This document shows, in pieces, positions 57,793 through 64,000 of a stretch of 64,000 bases of DNA. Origin of the DNA: SAR116 cluster bacterium AG-337-N21 (GTDB lineage Bacteria > Pseudomonadota > Alphaproteobacteria > Puniceispirillales > Marisalimonadaceae); the NCBI GenBank assembly GCA_003282145.1, contig QBZZ01000001.1:62001-126000 (forward strand), given 5' to 3'. Numbering within the stretch: the first letter of the stretch is position 1; every line of letters starts with the position of its first letter. The notes under the pieces are model-generated. The model did not search any database and had not been told where the DNA came from. It saw only the letters and a program-made list of their open reading frames with translations. The position numbers were made by a program, and so were the translations under genes.

Positions 57793-59097
57793 ATCTTTAA
57801 GAACAAATTGAACAATTTCAAAAATTTTATCAATGTCATGTTTTTCTGCTATTAACGGCGGTGAAAAAGCTAGAGTATCTCCTGTAACTCTTAACATCAG
57901 ACCTTTTTGCCAAGCTTTTTTCATAGCTTCATAACCACGAGCACCAACCGCTCCTGGCCTTGGAGCAATCTCTATCGCAGCGACCAATCCTAAATTTCTG
58001 ATATCAATGACATTTTTATCATTTTTAAGTTGATGAATTACACTTTCTAAATACTTTGCTGTTTTACCTGCTTTATTGAATAAATCTTCGTCTCTATAGA
58101 TGTCCAAGGTAGCAAGTCCTGCTGCTGAGGCAATTGGGTGTCCAGAATACGTATATCCATGAAAAAGCTCTATTGGCATATCGGCTTCATCCATCATAGT
58201 ATCATATATTTCTTTTGATACTACAGCTGCTCCCATTGGGATTATACCATTAGTAATTGCCTTAGCACATGAAATTATATCAGGTGTAACTCCAAAATAT
58301 TCTGAAGCGGTGGCTTTTCCTAAGCGACCAAAACCAGTTATAACTTCATCAAAAATTAATAAAATATCATGCTTATCACAAATTTCTCTTAATCTTTTTA
58401 AGTAATTTTTAGGTGGTGGGAGAACTCCTGTTGATCCTGCTATTGGCTCAACAATTACTGAAGCAATTGTCGACGCATCATGAAGAGCTACAATGTTTTC
58501 TAAGGTGTCAGCTAAATAATCACCATGTTCTGGAGACCCTTTAGAAAATTTATTTTTATCTGGCAGATGAGTGTGAGATATATGATCAACGCCAGAGAGT
58601 AGTGTTCCAAAATACTGTCTGTTTCGTGGCATACCTCCAACAGAGATCCCCCCAAAACCTACACCATGATATCCTCTTTCACGACCAATTAATCTCGTCT
58701 TTGTCCCTTTTCCTCTAGCCCTATGGTAAGCTAAAGCAATTTTAAGAGTGCTGTCTACAGCCTCTGAACCAGAATTTGTAAAAAAGACATGATCTAAACC
58801 CTTAGGAAATAAGTCAGCAACACGACTTGCTAATTCAAAAGCTTTTGGATGTCCATATTGAAAACTTGGGGCAAAATCTAAAGTGGCCGCTTGTTGGGAA
58901 ATTGCTGACGTAATCTCTGGTCTATTATGTCCTGCATTGACACACCATAATCCAGCAGCACTGTCTAAAATATCTTTGCCAGTTTCACTTTTGTAATACA
59001 TGCCATCAGCTGAAACAACCATCCTAGGGTCTTTTTTGAAATCCCTATTGGCAGTAAATGGCATCCAATAAGATTCTAAGTCGTTCAATCTTTTCAT
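57784..59097 (-). CDS. Class III omega-aminotransferase (beta-alanine/omega-amino acid:pyruvate type)
   Basis: A 437-aa PLP enzyme. PLP Lys279 in SCAKAITNG, Asp250-Glu251 in FDEVITGFGR, phosphate site TNSGSEAVDSTLK, and the substrate-gating YHGVGFGGISVGG. The WMPFTANRDF and GLWCVNAGHNRPEI blocks resemble omega-amino acid:pyruvate aminotransferases, which move amino groups from beta-alanine, taurine-like amines or other omega-amines to pyruvate. It stands alone on its strand before a 93-base gap with no obvious motif. Confidence 0.88.
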   Translation of the reverse strand: MKRLNDLESYWMPFTANRDFKKDPRMVVSADGMYYKSETGKDILDSAAGLWCVNAGHNRPEITSAISQQAATLDFAPSFQYGHPKAFELASRVADLFPKGLDHVFFTNSGSEAVDSTLKIALAYHRARGKGTKTRLIGRERGYHGVGFGGISVGGMPRNRQYFGTLLSGVDHISHTHLPDKNKFSKGSPEHGDYLADTLENIVALHDASTIASVIVEPIAGSTGVLPPPKNYLKRLREICDKHDILLIFDEVITGFGRLGKATASEYFGVTPDIISCAKAITNGIIPMGAAVVSKEIYDTMMDEADMPIELFHGYTYSGHPIASAAGLATLDIYRDEDLFNKAGKTAKYLESVIHQLKNDKNVIDIRNLGLVAAIEIAPRPGAVGARGYEAMKKAWQKGLMLRVTGDTLAFSPPLIAEKHDIDKIFEIVQFVLKDLD

Positions 59098-59190
59098 AAT
59101 ACATCTCCAAAAGCTTAACCAAAAAAACTGGCTTCTTATCCCATTACTGTGACAAGATGAATTGACTAGGTCAAGTTAATGATTATTTTA

Positions 59191-60318
59191 CTAAAAAAAT
59201 AAATCATTATGAGCACCAAGTTTTGGTGCTTTTTCCCCTATTTTACCTTTTCTAAATTGCTTGTCTATAGGAACAGGTAAGGCAGGTATTTCGTGTCCTT
59301 CTTCACTTAAAATTTTTCTTGAAAAAATCTCCCTTACTTTAAAATGGTTGTCATTTATAGCTTCTTCTAATGATTTAACTATAGAACAACAACAATCAGC
59401 TTTTTCAAAAACATCAAACCAATGATCTTTATTTTTTAATTTAATTATATCTCTGATTCTCTGAATAACTTTCTTTGGATTATCATTCATATTTATATAT
59501 TTTTTAGGTAAATCTATTGCCTCACAAAACTTATTCCAAAACCTGTCTTCTAAAGGTGCAGCCGCCAAATAACCACCATCTTTTGTCTCATAAATATTAT
59601 ATCTAGGAGATCCCCCAGATAAAGTTGAGTCAGAGTTACCGGGCCAAGTGTTTTGTGAAAAGCCAGAGCCTAAACCCCAAAACATAAAAGGGAATAAATT
59701 GTCTGTCATTGAAATATCAATGTACGATCCTTCCTGGTTTATATCTCTTTTTCTGAGGGCCAACAAAATATTTATAACGGCCGGATATGATCCACCTGCT
59801 ATATCAGCGATTAATCCTGGAGGGACTACTGTCTTTTCACTACTTCCCATACTTAAGCTTAACAACCCTGTGTTTCCTATGTAATTTAGATCATGACCAG
59901 CTACCATACTTTTAGGACCTTTCTGTCCATAGCCAGTTATGGAAACATAAATTATGTTCTTATTAATTTCTTTTATAGTTTCATAATCTAATCCAAGCCT
60001 CTTCATAACACCCGGTCTAAATTGTTCAATTATAATATCCGTCTCTCTAATTATTGGCTCCAAAATTTTTAAATTTTTTGGATCTTTAAGATCTAATGAT
60101 AAACTCTTCTTGCCTCTATTAAGCATTGAAAAAGATACACTTTGATCATTCCATTTAGGCTGAGACAACCTTATCTCATCACCAAACTCAGGTCTTTCAA
60201 TTTTAATAACTTCTGCACCAGTTTCTGCTAAAAACAAACTTGCAAGTGGTCCCGGTAAGAGAGTAGAAAAGTCGATAACTTTAACACCTACGAGAGAACC
60301 TTTTATTGCGTCATTCAT
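59191..60318 (-). CDS. Family III CoA-transferase fold, alpha-methylacyl-CoA racemase-like
   Basis: A 375-aa CaiB/BaiF-fold protein. VKVIDFSTLLPGPLASLFLAETGAEVIKIE is the family start (about 13-41). His142 in GHDLNY and Asp172 in LIADIAGGS are spaced exactly as the catalytic His126/Asp156 pair of the mycobacterial racemase, favouring racemase over formyl-CoA-type transferase. It would epimerise 2-methylacyl-CoA thioesters in branched-chain or sterol degradation. It is co-directional with the FAH-type gene 18 bases upstream. Confidence 0.85.
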   Translation of the reverse strand: MNDAIKGSLVGVKVIDFSTLLPGPLASLFLAETGAEVIKIERPEFGDEIRLSQPKWNDQSVSFSMLNRGKKSLSLDLKDPKNLKILEPIIRETDIIIEQFRPGVMKRLGLDYETIKEINKNIIYVSITGYGQKGPKSMVAGHDLNYIGNTGLLSLSMGSSEKTVVPPGLIADIAGGSYPAVINILLALRKRDINQEGSYIDISMTDNLFPFMFWGLGSGFSQNTWPGNSDSTLSGGSPRYNIYETKDGGYLAAAPLEDRFWNKFCEAIDLPKKYINMNDNPKKVIQRIRDIIKLKNKDHWFDVFEKADCCCSIVKSLEEAINDNHFKVREIFSRKILSEEGHEIPALPVPIDKQFRKGKIGEKAPKLGAHNDLFF

Positions 60319-60336
60319 CTTAAAATCCTTAATTAT

Positions 60337-61470
60337 TTATAAAAGATCTCTTTGACTTAAATTCTTTATCATTGAAGCTATTCCGAAATTCCACTGTGGA
60401 CAAGCTGTGGATAAGTTCACATAATTTATTAATTCTCCCAAATTAGGTTCTGAAATTGTAACTTTGTCTCCAATTTTATGAGTAAAGCCTTCACCAACAA
60501 CATCTCTATCTTCTGTAGGGGCGAATAAAGTACCCAAAAACAACATAAATCCGTCTGGATATTGATGATGTCTACCTATAGTTTGACTTACAAGATCTTC
60601 TGGATCTCTACTTATTTCAGACATAGAGCTTGAACCATTAAGCACATAATCATCTTTACCCTCGACTTTAAGAGATATATGGGCTGATTTCATGTCATTA
60701 AGGGTGTAGCTTTCATCAAAAATTCTTATAAATGGTCCTATTGAACAAGAGGCATTATTATCTTTTGCTTTGCCTAAAAGGAGTGCAGAGCGCCCTTCTA
60801 CATCTCTTAAATTAACATCATTACCAAGAGTAGCTCCTTTAATTACTCCTTGACTATTAACTGCTAAAACAATTTCAGGCTCAGGATTATTCCAATTAGA
60901 AATTGGATTTAAACCAACTTCTGCTCCAAAACCAACAGATGATAAAGTTTGGGCCTTAGTAAAAACTTCAGCATCTTTACCTATTCCAACCTCTAAATAT
61001 TGTGACCATAAGCCTTCGCTTATAAGCGCTTTTTTGACTTCATTAGCTTTTTGTGAACCAGGAATGATATTTTGCAAGCTATCGCCAATTAATCCTCCAA
61101 TATGATTTCTCAGACTTTCTGCTTTCTTGGGATCACCTGCTGCTCTCTCTTCAATAACTCTTTCAACCATAGATTTAGCAAACGTAACACCACACGCTTT
61201 AATAGCTTGGAAATCACAGGGAGCGAGCAGAGATATATCTGAGTTTTTTTTCATGCTGGATTGAAATAGAATTTCAGTAGAAACTAGTTTAGTATTCTCA
61301 CAGCGGTTTATATATTTTTTGACATCCTTGAGCTCAAGTAAATCTCTTATAGTGGGAATTTCTTTAGATGTTATGTCGTATACATAGTTGTCTTTTATAG
61401 TCACTAAACAAGGGCCACCTTGTGCGGCGTTCCAAATTCTTCCAACAAAACATCCTTCTGTATAATTCAT
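60337..61470 (-). CDS. FAH-superfamily protein, XylX-like (2-keto-3-deoxy-pentonate dehydratase type)
   Basis: A 377-aa protein, longer than the FAH protein at 9258. GVTFAKSMVERVIEERAAGDP, EGLWSQYLEVGIGKDAEVFTKAQ, NNPEPEIVLAVNSQG and NDVNLRDVEGRSALLLGKAKDNN are strongly conserved in the branch with Caulobacter XylX and 2-keto-3-deoxy-arabinonate dehydratase. Metal ligands lie in the PEPEIVL and NDVNLRD parts. It may therefore act in sugar-acid breakdown. GAGGAGGTG before the ATG is an excellent ribosome site. No other sugar-acid gene is visible nearby, so the pathway is uncertain. Confidence 0.83.
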   Translation of the reverse strand: MNYTEGCFVGRIWNAAQGGPCLVTIKDNYVYDITSKEIPTIRDLLELKDVKKYINRCENTKLVSTEILFQSSMKKNSDISLLAPCDFQAIKACGVTFAKSMVERVIEERAAGDPKKAESLRNHIGGLIGDSLQNIIPGSQKANEVKKALISEGLWSQYLEVGIGKDAEVFTKAQTLSSVGFGAEVGLNPISNWNNPEPEIVLAVNSQGVIKGATLGNDVNLRDVEGRSALLLGKAKDNNASCSIGPFIRIFDESYTLNDMKSAHISLKVEGKDDYVLNGSSSMSEISRDPEDLVSQTIGRHHQYPDGFMLFLGTLFAPTEDRDVVGEGFTHKIGDKVTISEPNLGELINYVNLSTACPQWNFGIASMIKNLSQRDLL

Positions 61471-61574
61471 TACTCACCTCCTCAAAAGCTTATAGGATTA
61501 ATATAAATGAAAATTTGAATAATTAAATTTAATTATATAATGTTTAAGTTTAATTACTTTAATGGAGTGTTGTA

Positions 61575-61952
61575 ATGAGTGCGTTTTTTGAATTGAGAGT
61601 TTATCAAATTTCTCCTGGAAAAATGGATGAATGGGTATCATATATGGAAAAAACTATCATGCCTTTTCAAGTGGAAAAAGGTATGGTTATTCATGGAAGT
61701 TTTGTCATGGACAGTTCCGATCAATTTGCTTTGGAAAATGGCGAACGCGTTATGAATTCCGAAGAAAAGGGTAATACCTATGTGTGGATCAGAAGATTTG
61801 AAAGCCAGGAAGAAAAAGTAAAACTTTATAAAGATGTTTATGAAAGCAAAGAGTGGTTAGAAAACATTGCTCCTACAGTCGCAAAACTTGTAGACAGAAA
61901 TTCTATACTTGTTCAAAACTTAAGCTCCACTCCCCTATCTGTAATGAAATAA
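61575..61952 (+). CDS. NIPSNAP-family protein
   Basis: A 125-aa ferredoxin-like (dimeric alpha-beta barrel) protein. FFELRVYQISPGKMDEWVSYME, then GSFVMDSSD and YVWIRRFESQEEKVKLYKDVYES are typical of NIPSNAP domains. The role of these small bacterial proteins is not known; they often sit in catabolic clusters with monooxygenases or CoA enzymes, as here. First of three rightward genes with GST and a hydroxyacid dehydrogenase. GGAG stands upstream of its ATG. Confidence 0.85.
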   Translation: MSAFFELRVYQISPGKMDEWVSYMEKTIMPFQVEKGMVIHGSFVMDSSDQFALENGERVMNSEEKGNTYVWIRRFESQEEKVKLYKDVYESKEWLENIAPTVAKLVDRNSILVQNLSSTPLSVMK

Positions 61953-61965
61953 AAAGGACAATTTC

Positions 61966-62583
61966 TTGATACAATTATACGGAAGACGAAACTCTATTAA
62001 TGTTCAGAAAGTTTCGTGGGCTCTTTGCGAATTAAATATTGAATTTAAGTGGCATGATGAGCATGGAAAGTTTGGAACTGTTAATGTAGAAAACTATGAG
62101 AAAATAAACCCTCAACTGATTGTTCCTTCTTTAGATCATAATGGTACTATAATTAATCAATCGAACAGCATTGTAAGATATCTTTATAGAAAATATACTG
62201 ATGTTTACGAAATATCAAAAGCAGAAGATATAGCAATTGCTGAGCAGTGGATGGAATTTCAAGCAACTGACTTACAATTGAATATGACACCAATATTCTG
62301 GGGATTAGTAAGAAACCCTCCTGAAGATCGGGATCAAGAGCTTATTGATAAGAATGTTGTTTTATTGAATAAAAAATTTGAAATCTTTGATAATTTTTTG
62401 AGCGACCGGGAGTATATTTTAAATAATAGTTTTGGTATGTCAGATATTATTATGGGTGTTGCTTCCTATAGGTATAATTCTTTGCCAATAGAGCGTCCTA
62501 ATTTAACAAATTTAAAACTTTGGTATGATAAAATAAGTAAACGAGACTGTTTTAATAAAAATATTTTTGGTACTTTTTCCTAA
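61966..62583 (+). CDS. Glutathione S-transferase family protein
   Basis: A 205-aa protein with an N-terminal thioredoxin-like domain (MIQLYGRRNSINVQKVSWAL; cis-Pro in PQLIVPSLDHNG; SNSIVRYL binding the gamma-glutamyl group) and a helical C-terminal domain (about 90-205). It conjugates or isomerises substrates with glutathione. The start is a TTG with AAGGA eight bases upstream and no in-frame ATG nearby. It follows the NIPSNAP gene by 13 bases. Confidence 0.88.
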   Translation: MIQLYGRRNSINVQKVSWALCELNIEFKWHDEHGKFGTVNVENYEKINPQLIVPSLDHNGTIINQSNSIVRYLYRKYTDVYEISKAEDIAIAEQWMEFQATDLQLNMTPIFWGLVRNPPEDRDQELIDKNVVLLNKKFEIFDNFLSDREYILNNSFGMSDIIMGVASYRYNSLPIERPNLTNLKLWYDKISKRDCFNKNIFGTFS

Positions 62584-62613
62584 ATTAATGAGTACCTGCC
62601 TCAGGAGATTCTC

Positions 62614-63501
62614 ATGGAAAAAATAGGATTTATTGGCTTAGGTAACATGGGTGCCCCCCTTGCTAAAAAATTGCTTAAAAAATACCAGCTTTTTGTTCAT
62701 GACCTTGATGAAAATAATATTAAATACTTTACAGACAAAGGAGCATCGGCTTGTTCTAATCCTTCAGAATTAGCCTCGCAAACTTCACGAATTTTTTTAT
62801 GTTTACCAACCAGTGCTATTGTAGAAAAAGTTATAAATGGAGATAATGGATTAATAAAATCTGCTAAGAAGGATACATATATTATTGACATGACAACAGG
62901 AGAGCCAGAAATTACCAGAAAAATTTCTAAGGCGCTTAAACAAAAAGATATTAATTTTATAGATGCTCCAGTAAGTGGGGGGCCCAAAGGAGCTAACCAA
63001 GGCAATATAGCTATAATGGTAGGTGGAACTGAAGATCAATTTTCTACTATTAAACCTATAATGGACGATATCAGTTCAAATATATTCTATGCAGGTGAGA
63101 TTGGATCAGGACATTCAATCAAAGCGGGTAACAACTTACTCAATTTAATATGTAGAATGGCTACATTCGAAGTTATCTCCATGCTTGTAAAAGACGGTGT
63201 TGAGCCTGAAAAAGCAGTGAATATTATCCAGAAGAGTTCTGGAAGAAACTATGCAACAGAAATCACACTTCCGGACAATATTCTTTCTGGAAAAATGATC
63301 CAAGGTTTCAGCACTGGTTTGATGAAAAAGGATGCTGGTGTTGCAACTAAAATTGCTGACGCTAATCAAGTTAAAATTCCACTAGGACAATTATCTCAAG
63401 AGCTTTTAAAAACTACAATAGATGAATTTGGTGAAGAAGCTGATATGAGCAACGTTGCTCTTACGTACGAAAAACTCTCTGGTGCTAAAATTAGACCTTA
63501 A
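62614..63501 (+). CDS. NAD(P)-dependent beta-hydroxyacid dehydrogenase (3-hydroxyisobutyrate dehydrogenase family)
   Basis: A 295-aa two-domain enzyme. IGFIGLGNMGAPLAKKL (about 4-20) binds NAD(P); APVSGGPKGANQGNIAIMVGG is the substrate-site motif; Lys170 in GSGHSIKAGNN is the catalytic Lys with Asn beside it. Substrates could be 3-hydroxyisobutyrate, tartronate semialdehyde or a related short hydroxy acid. AGGAG precedes the ATG. With the racemase-like and FAH-type proteins nearby it fits degradation of branched or sugar-derived acids. Confidence 0.9.
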   Translation: MEKIGFIGLGNMGAPLAKKLLKKYQLFVHDLDENNIKYFTDKGASACSNPSELASQTSRIFLCLPTSAIVEKVINGDNGLIKSAKKDTYIIDMTTGEPEITRKISKALKQKDINFIDAPVSGGPKGANQGNIAIMVGGTEDQFSTIKPIMDDISSNIFYAGEIGSGHSIKAGNNLLNLICRMATFEVISMLVKDGVEPEKAVNIIQKSSGRNYATEITLPDNILSGKMIQGFSTGLMKKDAGVATKIADANQVKIPLGQLSQELLKTTIDEFGEEADMSNVALTYEKLSGAKIRP

Positions 63502-63512
63502 GATTTATCCAG

Positions 63513-64000
63513 TTAATTCAGTATACCATCTTTGATCGCTTTAATTTGTAAAGCTAAGAATTTTGAAAAAATTCTGCATTGAGCTAAACTTCCTGCATGA
63601 AACCATAATCCAGGTTGTTTAGTCTGCATCCACATATTTCTTAGTTCTTGTCTATTGTTATCAAACCCCCAAATAGGTCCAATCTTATCAAAAACTGATT
63701 TTCCAAAAAACTTTTCAACCACATATTCTTGACCTTTGTAACCGGTTGCGGTGACCATCAAATCAATTTCAAAATTTTCGCCTGATTTCATCTCTATTCC
63801 TGAAGGATTAAAATTAGAGATGTCTGAAAATTGTATTACTTTAATCTTTCCATTAGCTATTAAATCAGATGCTCCTACATTAAAATAATAACCACCACCT
63901 CTAGTTAAATATTTAAATTGCCATCCAGTATTTTCTTCACCGTATTCTAATCTAAATCCAACTTCTTCTAATTTATCCAATAAAGGCTTATCAATCTCTT
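63513..64000 (-). CDS. Flavin-dependent monooxygenase, C-terminal part (5' end outside window)
   Basis: The frame is open to the right window edge, so this is the last ~162 codons. GYYFNVGASDLIANGKIKVI, IDLMVTATGYKGQEYVVEKFFG and GLWFHAGSLAQCRIFSKFLALQI match the C-terminal half of flavin-containing or Baeyer-Villiger-type monooxygenases (the ATGY motif is shared by the family). The FAD and NADPH motifs would lie in the missing part. It is convergent with the hydroxyacid dehydrogenase gene, 11 bases apart. Confidence 0.8.
   Translation of the reverse strand, partial: EIDKPLLDKLEEVGFRLEYGEENTGWQFKYLTRGGGYYFNVGASDLIANGKIKVIQFSDISNFNPSGIEMKSGENFEIDLMVTATGYKGQEYVVEKFFGKSVFDKIGPIWGFDNNRQELRNMWMQTKQPGLWFHAGSLAQCRIFSKFLALQIKAIKDGILN

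Overview
The window is about 64 kb of strongly AT-rich bacterial DNA, densely packed with genes. It looks like a free-living marine alphaproteobacterium with a low-GC genome, of the general kind seen in SAR116, AEGEAN-169 or HIMB59-like lineages. Four things point to Alphaproteobacteria: the order rplU-rpmA-obgE-proB-proA-nadD-rsfS-rlmH-gpmI-ctpA-rppH, an F1-only operon atpHAGDC behind priA, an Irr-type Fur protein, and several TRAP transporters. The lineage within the class is a guess. I saw no rRNA, tRNA, CRISPR array, insertion sequence or prophage. No gap between genes exceeds about 200 bases.

Region 1 (0-32 kb) is an uptake and catabolism zone. It opens with the end of an amidase gene. 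Next comes a TRAP system whose binding protein, with a 40-residue membrane mini-protein upstream, is divergent from a fused dctQM permease. A TerC-like membrane protein, a GMC oxidoreductase with a methyltransferase, an AlaX-type editing protein, an atypical SDR and a DUF445 protein follow. A five-gene leftward operon for an aromatic compound (extradiol dioxygenase, flavin monooxygenase, IclR regulator, second extradiol-type VOC protein, FAH hydrolase) is divergent from a second TRAP operon. A third TRAP operon is divergent from a DpkA-like imine reductase. A heterotetrameric sarcosine oxidase operon (soxBDAG) is divergent from a branched-chain-amino-acid-type ABC importer. The pattern is repeated: an importer placed back to back with the enzymes that probably process its substrate.

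Region 2 (32-52.6 kb) is core: an M23 peptidase, ribosomal proteins L21 and L27, Obg, proline synthesis, NAD synthesis, ribosome maturation, glycolysis, a CtpA protease, RppH, then F1 ATP synthase, PriA, a small transaldolase and XerC. An amidase gene is coupled to rppH.

Region 3 (52.7-64 kb) begins with katG and an Irr regulator. A near-consensus Irr box (ICE) sits just upstream of the katG promoter, and a Fur-type 7-1-7 box sits at the irr promoter. After these come another amidase, a persulfide-dioxygenase-like protein, an omega-aminotransferase, and a catabolic group: AMACR-like CoA racemase/transferase, XylX-like FAH protein, NIPSNAP protein, GST, 3-hydroxyisobutyrate-dehydrogenase-like protein and the end of a flavin monooxygenase gene.

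The observations I rate most worth checking are: the 40-residue TRAP-linked membrane protein; the SoxD subunit that lacks all its zinc cysteines; the Irr/ICE/katG arrangement; the 79-residue protein ending the second TRAP operon; and strong hairpins between binding-protein and permease genes in two importers. All assignments come from reading the sequence by eye; no database search was run.
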